Below, piece after piece: positions 25,255 to 37,200 of a stretch of 64,000 nt of DNA; within the stretch, counting starts at the first letter, position 1, and each line of letters begins with the position of its first letter. Location: positions 11,036,001 to 11,100,000 of the forward strand of contig NC_135126.1 of the NCBI RefSeq assembly GCF_050908995.1. Reading direction: 5' to 3'. The stretch is from Andrena cerasifolii. Taxonomy: Eukaryota; Arthropoda; Insecta; Hymenoptera; Andrenidae. A program made the translations under genes and the position numbers. The notes beneath the pieces are model-generated. The model was not told the DNA's origin. It was given only the letters and a program-made list of their open reading frames with translations, and made no database searches.

Positions 25255-28200
25255 CTACGGTTGAAGATAGTTTCCAAGATAGTTGGACTCGAATTAATTG
25301 CCGCGACATAAGTACAACAGCCTACCTTCTGCGTACACGCCTCTGCTTCCTCCTTTGACTTCTTTGTCGCTGAACGTACGATTTCCCCCGATGCCTGGCG
25401 TTCTTAATCGACGAGAAAACTCGCGGTAAAATGCACCAGTTCCGATCAACCGGAATTCGCTTTTTGATTAATGAGACGCCTTCCGAGAAATGTTTCCCTT
25501 TTGCATGGATTAATCGAAAGGCTCCCCTCCGTTTTAGGAAGCGCCTGTAGCGCCGTACGCCTCTGTTAGAGAAGAATAATCGTCCGTTTCGTTGAAAGTT
25601 TCCAAGCTTCCCCGTCGCCGGTCCTGGCTCCCAGTTTTTCAGAAATTCCTCCAACCGCAACGACTACCGCGAACTTACGATTACTGGAATGTTTCAGGAA
25701 TATGATCCTCTCTCTTTCCCACCTCGTCGGGCAGGGGTTTAATAGCATCGTTGGTATTTAATTCATCTTCCTCTTCCAGCTGAAACGATGGACAATTACA
25801 ATCTTTTTCTGCGCGCTCCTCTGTCATTAGTTGTCCCTAATCCGTCGCGTTTAAATTCCACCGTTTTGCTCCGTCGCGGTGAAAGAAGCTACTTAATCCG
25901 CGCAGACGTTTGCATCGCGACAGCATTGTCCGCTGTTGTTTTTAATTGCCGGAGTCACGAAAGTATTCCATTCGAAGCGGCGAAGTTTTGATACGAAACA
26001 AAAAGTTAGCGGCTCGTGGCAGATTCCGAACGAGTTGCCCCCGTATTGTTCGACTGCCGGCGCAATCCCGAGCTCTCCCATAACTTTTACGCCCGCCTGG
26101 AACTGCATAACTCCATCGCGGGAACACTTAATTCGAGGCGCGTGCGACCAAAGAATGAAGGCCACAGGGCCGGCTCGCGTAACGACACAGTTACTGGGCA
26201 CCATGGAAGGGAATCGTTCGTTAAAGGACAGGTAATTAAAAACTCTTCTGGTAATGCATTGCCGTAGGGTAATTACAAGGATAATAGGCTGCTACTTTAT
26301 AGAGTAAGTTCCGGGAAGTGGGGAAAGTGAACCTTCCACTTTTTCCTCCTTTCATCCCACTGGCATTCACTTGCGTTTCTGGCCAAGTATGCCTCCCGGG
26401 AATAGGTTCGGCGCTCTGTAAAAAGTTCTTGGTTTCCAGCGCTCCTGCGAGCCAGCGATCTCGCGCCGGTAAAATGCCTTTCGAAATTACTGCGTTAAAA
26501 GTTCAAAGCGTCGGCTGCTCGGCATTAGAGGGCTTCCTCGGAGGCAACTGCTTCGTTGGCCTCGTTCCGAACTTACAAGTGCATGCATAACTCGTTTCCG
26601 TTTTAATGCCCCCGAAATTTGCTTGAATATGCAGAAAGCATTCGGTAGGTCCGTGGAATTCTTGGAGCAACCAGTGGCGGGATGATCGGCGTTATCGGTG
26701 TTTGAAATTTAGCGCCCAACGTTACAACGAGCGTGACCGAAACGAATGAAAGGCCAATCCGCCAGGTGGAATTTCGCGCTTTTGATACGCGAAGCGTGTG
26801 GCCCGCACGGTTGATTCCGCGATTAAATCTAGGATTTCTAATTCACCGCTAATTGAACGGAAAATTCCCCGCGGTTAGTTGTTAGCGTTTGATAAAACGC
26901 GAGGGAACGTAAAACGAGGATGCATCGAGCGCGTTAATTTCTGGCTTCGTTTCAAAGCGGCGGAGGATCACCGATGAAATGCGATTTGCGAGCAGGTCGA
27001 TGCAAATTGCTTTCCAAGACGTCGCATTCGTCTTCGAAAGTGTCTGCGATTCTAGCGCAGCGCTAAGATAGCGGCGCTTGACCGTGTTTCGCGAGTCAAG
27101 TTTTAACGGAGGGAACGCGAACCCTGGAAATACCGGCTTGAAATATTTTCACCTGCCTTGCCATCGTCCCTCATTTTCTGACCCGGACGTGAATAGCAGT
27201 TGTAATCCCTTAAGTGGAATATCTTCGCGGGGCGAACAAACCAGCTTCGTTTCACATTTGTACTTGTCGCGGGAAAGGTCGCTGAGGCGAAGGGTGCAGG
27301 TATCAGAAAGGGGAGGAACGAAAGGGAAAGGGCTAATAGGAAGCGAAGAGGGAAGAAACCTGAGATGGAAGCGGAGAATATCGGTGTATGGACTGTGCGG
27401 CACGTCGCTCAGAATTCAGACCGCGTGACTGGAGTATTCTACTGTCCACGGAAGCAGCTGACGTATCGGACATCTGAGTCGCTCTCAATTTAAAGAATTT
27501 ACGAGCTCCCCCCATTCGTGCATCGCGCGGACTTATCGTGCTGCTGTGCTTGCGTGAACTCTATCAAATATTAACGATCGCCGATGAGTAGGCTATGTTG
27601 AACCACTTAATGCGCTAATATCGTTAGAGCGTTCTCCCTCCGATGTCCATTCGATATCGACGAGAGTATCTACCTCTTTTTCTTCGTAAAAACCCGCGCC
27701 ATCGCCTGCGTGATTATTCAGTGCACGGAGCGTATTGCCTGCTTGAATTACAATTCCTCTTCCTCCGCTCGACAATAGGTATCCCCGATACGATAAAAGA
27801 GCGGGCACCTCGTACGTGCAAAGGCCCATGGGTTTGCGACCGCGAAGTGCGTTAAGTCCGCACTCGGAAATGAATCGGAACGGGGCTCCCGGTTCATTGG
27901 CAATGGGATTGAGTGCTCGTAATGGTACCTCGCATAAATCCAAATCTGGCCGCAAGCACTGCTCCACTGCCGCGAGTATTTTAGCTACCCCTCGGTGGTC
28001 AGATGATTTGACTAACTGTAAGATAAACTCCAGCTTAAATACACCTCCAGCGAGGCTCGCTATCGATCGAAATCACCGCTCCGGGAAGCGTTTCAAGCTC
28101 TTATTGTTAGATGCAATTAATTCGTCCGGGATGACGTTCTAAAACAGCCTGGCTCGCAGCCGGCGGTTCCATTCTACCGATTCCTCGCCGGCGCGAATAA

Positions 28201-28415
28201 TATGTTTTCCCCTATAGAAATTTCCGGGAGCGTTTCGAATCTGAAGCCCGCGACACGGTGGGCATTCATGCACGCCCAGCTGCAGATTGATTGCTGATCC
28301 CTAAATTGTCCCTGAAGTTGCTTTACACGTTTCGCTGGCGTGCCCCGAGAAGTTATGGTCTCTTGGCTATGTTTACGTAACTTGACGTGACGGATATACA
28401 GTTACTGTCTGGCGT

Positions 28416-28431
28416 TAACTAACTAACTAAC
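28416..28431. repeat. (TAAC)4 microsatellite
   Basis: Four perfect TAAC units in tandem. Confidence 0.9.
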
Positions 28432-31234
28432 AGGCGTATCATCAGTCGACCGGCCTTCTCCGAAGGTATCTGTGCCTCCCAATTAGTCGAGTTAGAATTG
28501 CAGATCCGCTGGAACTTGTGCCGAATGGGCCGAATAGTTCGGCGTTCCTCGGTATTTATGCATTCCCCGATCGAGGCCGACGTAAGACGGCCGGATCGAA
28601 CGAAAACGCATCTCGCTGGTCCCCGTTGCAGGTCCGCGTGCGTCTCGGTCAGCCGGCGCTAATTAAATCCTGGGGACATCCAGCTGGAAGGCGGACCATA
28701 ACGGGGCGCTCGTAAACGGCCCCGACAACCGGATTCAGCTTACCGAAACGCACGGAAATGGCTGTTTGATGGCTTCGAAACAGCTAACTATGTGTCCCTT
28801 GTAGTCGTGGGGTGAATAGCGTCGCATGACGAAGGCACGAGCCTGCGGGAGAGCACGCATCGAAAGGGGGACGTTCATGTACGCGGGCGGAAGTCGTACT
28901 CGGAAGGGGAACGGAAATTGTCCTGCACTCGAGTTGCGCGAACTTTAAGACAACTCCTGCTGCTTGAATGCCTAGCGGCTCGAACTTCCCCGACTTCCTC
29001 TGATCCGCGTTGCGAATGGCGGGTAAAATGTTACGTATCTATCCGTGAAAATTATCCCGGGAGTATCGTCCTCTTCGCGAGGTGTGGAGCACGGAATTAA
29101 ATGTTACGGCTCTCGAGGAAAATTCATTATCACGGGCAAAAATGCCGGGAAGGATCGTAAATTACTCCTAAACAGATGTGTCCCCGCGGAGTACGCGTTC
29201 TATCTTACTTACCCGTGGATAGCATTCGGGGGAAAAACGAACGAACCGTTATTACCTGCTCTAGGTAATCCAACTCGTCCCGCAGCTTATTTGCGAGTAA
29301 TTCAATCGCGCGAGTCCCTCTGTCGTTCGAAATTCAACGGGCGACACGGCGTTCGCATAAATTCTTCTTAGCGGGGGTAACGAGTGGCTGCGGTGGGAGG
29401 ATTTTGCGAGGGAGGAATCCCAGCTTACATGGAATTAGAGCTGCAAAAACCTCGGCAAGATCGTGGGTACCGTTGAAAAAGGTCTCGGTGCAGCGTTGGG
29501 GATAGACTTGGTGCTGAAGAAACAGCGCGTGGGTGGACGGGCGAGAGAGTGCGTTGGTAGGAGAGCGAGGGTGCCAGCGGCAGGGAAAGAAGAGGAGTAA
29601 GAAGAGCGTTTGGTACCACCGTCGGATCTCCGTAGTGATTTGTTCGCAGGGTTTGATTTATAAGTCTGCGAGAGTTGTCATGGGGTGAGTCGGCCGAGAG
29701 GAAAGCTCGCCCTGCGCCCTGTTTGCTGCGGAATAGAAGAACCGGCTGCGTGGCGGGCCAGGCAAGAAGGAGGGGAGGGAAAGAAAGTAGGGAAGCAAAG
29801 AGTTAGGGAACGATCGCCATTCTGTGGCTTCACTTACGGATGATACATTGCCTCGTAGTCGACTTCAGGCACAGAAGGATGGAACCGCGGTAATGGATTC
29901 GGAATGGTTGAAAATAGTCTGTCCCTGTCACCGGGACACCCGTTCCGTTCCGCCCGAAATTCGTGGCACGCGATACTTGTTCCGCGGGGAAGGTTTCGCG
30001 AGGATAAAACCTGATCTTCTAGCGAATTTCTTTCGGCCTCTTTGACGCAGGCGGCTTTGATTGGAGAAGTCATTCCTGGGAATGAAATCCGGCTGAATCC
30101 GTTCCTGCGGTGGATTGGAGGCAAGTCGAGCAGGAAATGCTGAACTGAACGTTGCGCGCGAATCCAGTCTGCAAATACTTATGCGAGATGGAGACGCTCT
30201 CAAAGGACACAGAAGATTCTTCAATTCTTGTACCGCTGTTTGCGCTCTTTCGTCCCCTTATCTTTGTTGTCAGTATTCTTTTTAGAATCACGCTCCCCTT
30301 GCGCAGGGCGAAACGGGACAAATTGGAAGACAGAGTTTCTAAACTTACCGTAACCCAGAGCTATTTACTTCGGATTCCGCGGAACTTTGGTTGAGCCGAG
30401 TCAATACAGACATCCCCGAGGCGTGGCGGCCGATAGCAGCGACCACGGGGATGTCATATCATCGACAGAGGTCTCCAGAATCGTGGGACCTAGATTCCCT
30501 TGACACACCGCCTGTGAGCAAAGGTTCTCCAGTCTTGCAAATCGATTCCATCGACAGGTGAATTCGAACAATTAACGTTTCTTCAAGATTGCCTAGAAAT
30601 TATAGATATTCCCATAGGCACAGTTCTACCTCCGTTTATGCACAGCCGCAGATCCCCCAGCTATATCTTGCTTCTAGCTTTCCCACTAGCGCACCCTGCG
30701 ATTCTCCCCCTCGGGAATTCATCCCGCGCAAAACCGCTGGTACCCACGCAAACGAGCGGGCGAAATTCGCGTTTTATCGAAAAGGTTTGGCCGATCAAAA
30801 AACGCAGGCTAGAATTTTTATCGATCCGACGGGGGGGCCTTGAAGCGCGGAGAAACATAGAAATGTCGATAACGTTAACGAACGGAATTGGCGATTTTTA
30901 TTTCCAAGTTGGCGCTCGTCCAGTCGCGCGCCATTTTACGCGCCTCCCAGCAGCTCGTTCGACAGCATTGTTAGGAGAAACGCAGATTCGATATTGGATT
31001 TCGCGTACGAGCCACTCTGCGCCTTCAGCCTGTATAGGCTTTTCTCGCTGCCCGTCGACGATCGCGATCCGCGTCGCTTTCAAATACCTAATCGAGAGGC
31101 AATTAATCGGCGATCACGACGTGTTAGCCCGATTATGCGACACCGGTGTGTCAATCGTTCGCCAGCGACTCGAATCGATCGACGCAGCCGCCGCGACTAA
31201 TGAAACGGTTCCGTTCAAAGAATCGCTAAATCGC

Positions 31235-31247
31235 GGGGGGGGGGGGG
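31235..31247. repeat. G13 run
   Basis: Thirteen consecutive G inside the long chance frame 30638-31303. The exact length is prone to error, so the frame through it is not reliable. Confidence 0.85.
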
Positions 31248-33273
31248 ATTCAAGCAGATCAGAGGATCTAAATATCGAGCAGTTAGAGCCGGGCGAGTTT
31301 TAATTGGCTGGTCAAAGACATTCCTGTCTACGACTCTCGTTAAACGTCGTAATTGGTCGATCCGAACGGTGTCGATAATGCCTGACGACACGAAAGATTC
31401 CTCCCCTGTGTCGAAAATCGGCTGCGCTCCCACTGTGGCAGCAGGCTGTAAAGTCGAGTGAGATTCCACCGGACGACGCGGACATTCCCCATCGGTGAAT
31501 TTCGATGAATTCGTAGCCGGCACCCGCATACCGATATACACTTCGCTCCAAGTAGCGCGTATCGATCTTGCGCGATTCGCAGACGGATCGGCAACGCGTC
31601 ACGACTATCCTTTGATCAATCGGCCTGCCGATCGGGCGCAACGCGCGAGTGCCAGCCACGCGGACGCCTTTGGCGCCATTAATGAAAGCAAACACGCGTG
31701 GCAAGTAATGCAATTAATTAGGGGACACGCTACTCCGGATCCCGATATTCACCCTCGCCCTCTGCCCGCAATGTTATTGCACCTGCATCCGCGCCACTGA
31801 TTCCGCCGATTCAAGACTCTGCGCGGCTTCCGTTGCGACGCCACCAGAAACGTCGAATCGAGGATTACTTCGCGAGCTTCGGGATACTAGCGAACACCTG
31901 CCACCCTGTCGCTGTACACCGTGCCAATTAAGAACATTCCCGATGACAGAAGCGTTAGGACCTTTTTTTATTAAATACAGCGGTGCTCAGGTTTTTGAGC
32001 AGCCATCGTTTTGGTTTCGTATTCGACGGAACGGAGAGAGTGCCACTTTTAATGGGGTGAGATTGAAATGTGACGAGGGAGATGGACGGAAGGAGATTTA
32101 ATTACTTTCGGGAACATTTGCGAATAAAAAGCAACTCGGATATACGGGGTCGAAGAATCGTTGGTTACTGAATCAGAGTAAAACGCTGCTCACCGAGTCG
32201 CAACAGGGATTACTGTAAACGCTCGCTTCTATCTACATTTTGAATACTCTCTATGGCTGTCGGGCGTGGAAGTGCGTTCTGCTGGCGCGCGTTTTGCTTC
32301 CACTCGTTATCCGGTATTTTGTCTACAGTTCTAAACGGACCCCAAGCCGGGGGAACTGTTTAGGTTTGGTTTTCCAGGATTTTCTGCATGGCACGTTTTC
32401 GGGACGTGTATACAGAGCGTAACGTGCAAGCTTTCTGTGTATTAACCGTCTGTTAACACGAATCGGCATCAGATAGCCGCGCATTGTAAACTCTATCCGA
32501 TAGACAGTGGTGTATATGCCTTCACCGCGCAAATAACTCGATCCCGTATTGGCGCGGCCTGCATGTTTCCATTTTGAAAATTGTGGTGGATCGAAACGCA
32601 ACTCCCTGGCATCATGGAGGCATTCTACTTCGAAACAATACGTCGGAAAAATGAATCGGTATAACCATTGTCCAACGTGCCTGTTAATTAAAATTCCGTA
32701 ATTGTGTAGACGTAAGTTTAATTCCAATTGGTCATCGTTACGTTCCAAATTTATGCGTTGCCATCGGAAACGTATTTTAATTACATTCTTCTCGAAATGC
32801 ACATTAAAATGAAACATTCGACGTGCGAATTACCGTGCATGCCATTGTAACGTCCATTTATGATAGTCCTCTGTAGCCGTGCGCTACAGAACGGATACGG
32901 TTGATTTTACTGGGGTCTACCGTATACCGTACGTTACGAAGTGCAGCACATAAAGAGATAACTAGACCGAGCCCTTATTGGTAAACCATAATTGGTTGTA
33001 CCACATACGAGCACTTCAGTTTCGAGATCGACAATGCCTCGTTGAACGCAGCGTGCGGCTGAACGCACTACTGAAAATTAACAACGTCAAAAACAACTGC
33101 GCGAAATTGTTAGTACGCGCAACGGAGCTTTGAAATGCGTCCGAATATAAAAGTGCCTGGCGAAAATAAATAACGGCACGGCGATCGCTTCTGTTTCACT
33201 GACGATACACGTAATCGTGGTCTTTTGCGCGGTATGTTAAATGCACAACTGAGCCAGACGCGTACTTCGTTAA

Positions 33274-34196
33274 CCCGAGAGTAGGCGCGCCAAATAATTT
33301 ACGTTAGCAGGCGCACCTCGGTCATTTCGACCGATGGTAATGTAATCAGAAATAACTTAATAAAAGGACTAAAATAATATAAATAATGGATAACATTGTA
33401 CTTTACTTACTTCAGAATCGTTATACGTAAATAATCTTCATTTTTTATGATAAAATGATTAATCCTATTATAATATTATGAGTTCTGGAAAATTTATTTT
33501 TATACAAATGATGCATTGTGATTGATTTTAAAAGTAAAATGTTATATAAAAATTTGTGCGGATGCAAAATATAAAATTACATTGTCTGTTTATCAATTTG
33601 AATTTATCACTTGATTTTTAATTTTCAATAATAGCAATTATCTAATATATTTTATATTTATATTTGTTTTTCAAAAATTCTACTTATAAATTTATGGTTT
33701 CATAAACGTATTAAATATTTATATTTTCCTCGGATTAGAAACTGCATCTTGAGAGAATAAAGAATAAATACTTACGTTTCCTTCACTCAAAGTACACGCC
33801 TCCTCTACATCTGATATCTATATCCGCAGAATCAATTTCCGAATCTGTATCGTGATCGGATTGTATAACATAATCGGAATCTTCTGCGGAATCACTGATC
33901 TCGTCTTCAATGTCTTCAATCAATAAGAAATTTCGGAAATTAGTATTAGCCGTGATTGTCACACAGTACGCGTCGTACGCGACAGACGAAATGAGACTAA
34001 CAAGACCGACGCGTAAAAACGTATGATTTAAAACCAAAACGAGTGCACTAAGTGTCGCTGCGTAACATAAATAAGTCAAGAACTCCTTCAAAGAGGAATA
34101 GCTCCACGGAAAAAGTAAACAGTCGAACGCTATGGATCATGTTTTAAAACATATCAAATCGTCGGTCGAGAAGACCGACGTGCGCCTACTCCCGGG
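33274..34196 (-). mobile_element. piggyBac-like element, internally deleted, TTAA-flanked
   Basis: TTAA at 33270-33273 and 34197-34200 flanks inverted tips CCCGAGAGTAGGCGC (33274-33288) and, on the other strand, CCCGGGAGTAGGCGC, with one mismatch. Insertion at TTAA and CCC tips are hallmarks of the piggyBac superfamily. A second inner repeat with its own hairpin follows: TCGGTC/GACCGA at the left (about 33318-33334) and GTCGGTC/GACCGAC at the right (about 34161-34179). The left end has about 26 extra bases between outer and inner repeats, duplicating AGGCGC. Such asymmetry is known for piggyBac ends. At 923 bases it is far shorter than an autonomous copy of over 2 kb. The interior 33340-33780 is AT-rich and non-coding. 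Confidence 0.8.
33783..34091 (-). pseudogene. Possible N-terminal remnant of a piggyBac-like transposase
   Basis: A 102-codon frame inside the element, read from its right end. The second half is strongly acidic and Ser-rich (EDIEDEISDSAEDSDY, then DHDTDSEIDSAD), like the acidic N-terminal regions of piggyBac-family transposases. The catalytic DDD core is absent, as is the Cys-rich C-terminal finger, so the protein cannot be active. The hydrophobic first 40 residues are unlike the family and may be read-through of terminal DNA, with the original start possibly further in. GTAAGT on the minus strand just after the stop may be a splice donor. Identification is by composition and position only. 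Confidence 0.4.
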
Positions 34197-34200
34197 TTAA

Positions 34201-37200
34201 CCAAACGGTACGTACAGCGAGACTTTTCACCAGCTGAGACACGAAAGGGCCATGATTAACTGCCGTTCGTTCTCGAAAAGGGGAACGGGCGATCTATCGA
34301 TAATTTGGATCAGTCACTGACAGAAGTACTGAACTCCCAAGCACATAGTTAGATTAATAAAGCATCGATTTCGCCCGTGAATAGAACTGGCGAGTTGTGT
34401 GCGATCATTTATTGCTCCTCGACCCGAGGTGGCACCTAATCTATGGCGTTTCGTCGAGATAAAATGAAATTCCACCTCGAAACGGCTCTTCACATTGAAT
34501 CGGTAGTTTACGACGGCCCCAGTATTTCTCTTTTGTGGGGAACTCTTTAAGTCGTACGTCTTCTAAATTTAATCGAACATTCTGCGAACTCGATTGCTCT
34601 TCCACTCCAGCAACGTATTACTCTTTACCAACGGGGCCTTCTGGGCTCTATTTAGAACGACTCGCATATAACAGTGGCGATCAACTCGTTACTATTGTCA
34701 TTAACTAGGAATTATTAATTCTCAACGATAGCAAGGTTTTCTCCGCGGACACAGTATTCCATTAATTCGCGGCCGATGTCACTAACGAGGCTACTGAAAG
34801 ATTTTAATTGGCTGCCGCGCTACAGTTCCATTTGTTTCCTCGCAAGAAAGACACAGAATACTGTGACCGTGGAAATTTCGAATTTCGCCCCGCTTCTTCT
34901 CGCTTAATCCGGTTTATCGATTGCTGATGGGACAGTTAGTTAACGGAAGCGAAATATTGCCGCGTTTCATTGGTACAATGTGTCCGCAACGCATGCATTC
35001 GCGCGCACCGTGCGGTTCGTTTTGTTTGCTGCGCGACAGATTCCTCCGCAATAACGTAATGACATTTTTCATTGATTTATCGTTAATTGATTACCATCCG
35101 GCTCGCTAATTCCCATGTGCGTATCCTCGTGTTTGCTGTCGCCTGCGGTGGGCCAATAAATGAAAAACAGTCAAATAAAGATTCACGGCCGCCGCTCGCC
35201 CCCCTCCCCGGGGGGTGAGATTTTTCCTGCGACCTCGGAAATTGCGCCCGGCAACCTCGTCACGCGGCCGCGAATTAAGAAACGACGTTCATAATGGAAA
35301 CAAAAGCTCCCGATGCTAATTACCTCTCGTTGGGACATTAATATTCATCGAATGCGATTCACCGCTAGATTAATTACCACCGTGCCGCGCGCCGCCGTTA
35401 TTCATGTCTGCCCGTTACTGCGTCTTAAGAACATAACTCGCGTGTAATTATCACGTCGCTTGCGAAACGCCGCTCGCCGGGCTGGCGGCCGTTCGCGAAC
35501 AGCCGAGACATTTCCGCCGACGATCACGGCGATTGTTTCGCCGTGAATTACTGTAATTCCCAATTCGCAGGTGTCGCGTACTTCGCGAGCGTTCAGATCC
35601 ACTTGTAAATCAAACAATTATTCGTACACCGTGCTCGCAATCCACTTAACACGGACAACGCTCGGAACTTGGCGCGGAGATAATTTCACGAGGCAATAGT
35701 TGCGCCCCCGCCGGGTGAGTTTCGAGGCCGCGTATACTTGAGCTCGCAAAAGCTGCAAAGTTTTCGAGGCCTCTTCCCCGAATCGTACGTGCGAATGCAA
35801 ACGGGAAAATTCAATTCCCGCGGCTTAGCGTCCGCGGGCAGGGTAGTCGGTTGTGCGTTCGCGCGTAACACTTACGGTTCACGTTCCTTCGCGGCAGCTT
35901 CGAACATCCCCAGCCGCGGTTCGGCCTCGCTCTCCCTGCCTGAGCGATGTAATTAATAGCCGCGACGTCATTAACTCTATCACCCGCCACCATCGCTCAC
36001 GGGGGGGAGCGCACCGTTTTCTTCGAGCGTCTTCTGCGCTGCGGCTCGTTTCGCAAAACTCGTGACTCATAATGTAGTTGTACACGGTGAAACGGCGCGG
36101 AGCAGTTAGTGAGGGACGGTTGAATAGCAGGCTGCACCGCGGGCGATTATCTGCAGACTGTACAGGGGACATAAATCACCGAGGCAAGGAACCGGTACAG
36201 AGTGAAAACACAACGGAGCCGGGGCAACTCCATTTACATGTTAATTCGCATAGTTGCGACGCCGTCAGAATTTTCGTCCCGGTCTGAGGGTTCCGCCGAT
36301 GCTGACTAAGTCCCTGTGCCTTATATATTTCATTCCATCGGTGGGCCTAATCATTCACCAGGATTGCAACGGCTCCTGAACGACCGGCACACACTCGCCG
36401 AGTGTAACAGTTTTGGCATTGCGGAATAGAAAACCTGCGGAGTAGCCCCCGGCACGCTCGACTGCCGGTGGTGATTTCGCAATTTTTTTTATTTTTTTTA
36501 TCACACTTTTACAACGTTCGTTGGAAAACAGAGGAACCGTGGTGCACGCGATGCAACATTTAAGCAACGCTTAAGGGGAAACGCTCGGAACCATCGTCCA
36601 GCGAAATTGCGTGCAACAAAGAAGGGGAGCGAAATCGCGGTTGGTTTTTCCGCGATTCTCCTGGCTCGAAATGTTCCATCGGTTTCCGGCTTTCAAATAA
36701 AATCACCGGGGCGTACTTTACTGCAATCGATCGCGGCGTCATCGACTGTGCAGAGGGGCGGGGAGGGTAGCCCGCACTTCAGAAAACAATTTGGCGGCAC
36801 AGGCTCGATAGAGGGTGGACCGAATAGGCCGGTGAGAAAAAGGGAACCAGGTTAGAGGGTACCCAGTTCTCTGAAAGCTGGGTCACATCCAAAGTCACTG
36901 GGATTATGTGGACACAAGGGGCTTCGATCGAAGCGATAATCGCTGTCGACGGTTCTAGATAAACGTGGAACACTTTTCACAACGTCTTCTATGATGTACA
37001 CGCCTTTCCCCCCATAATTTGGTGCAGAAGTTAGCATGGATTGTAGACATTTCGATGTTACGAACAGGGGGAAGCCATCCACCGTCGTTCCAGATGACTC
37101 AATCCATCGGAGCAGGTGTCTGATATATGAAAGGTTTCGTCTCCTTATTTTCCTTCCTAAAATCCGAAACTCGAATGACTAAACGTACAACAGCACCGTC

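Larger units (their letters stand above)
20166..33269. other. 13 kb gene-poor stretch
   Basis: Contains a GA microsatellite (25234-25254), four TAAC units (28416-28431), a run of 13 G (31235-31247) and purine-rich DNA at about 27270-27400 and 29500-29810. A cluster of TAATTAA motifs at 21930-22075 could be homeodomain sites. The longest frame, 30638-31303 plus (221 codons), runs through GC-rich DNA and shows no domain. A TATAAAAG at 33146-33153 has no initiator or convincing exon after it. It could be intronic or regulatory DNA of a gene outside the window. Confidence 0.5.

Noticed and set aside
26641..26680. GGAATTCTTGGA, resembling a conserved 18S rRNA segment
   Set aside because: Only about 12 bases match from memory and the surroundings show no rRNA-like continuation.
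30638..31303. 221-codon plus-strand frame
   Set aside because: No signal peptide, domain or splice context. It crosses a G13 run and overlaps frames on both strands in stop-poor GC-rich DNA.
33146..33153. TATAAAAG as a gene promoter
   Set aside because: No TCAGT-type initiator 25-35 bases downstream and no plausible exon before the piggyBac-like element.
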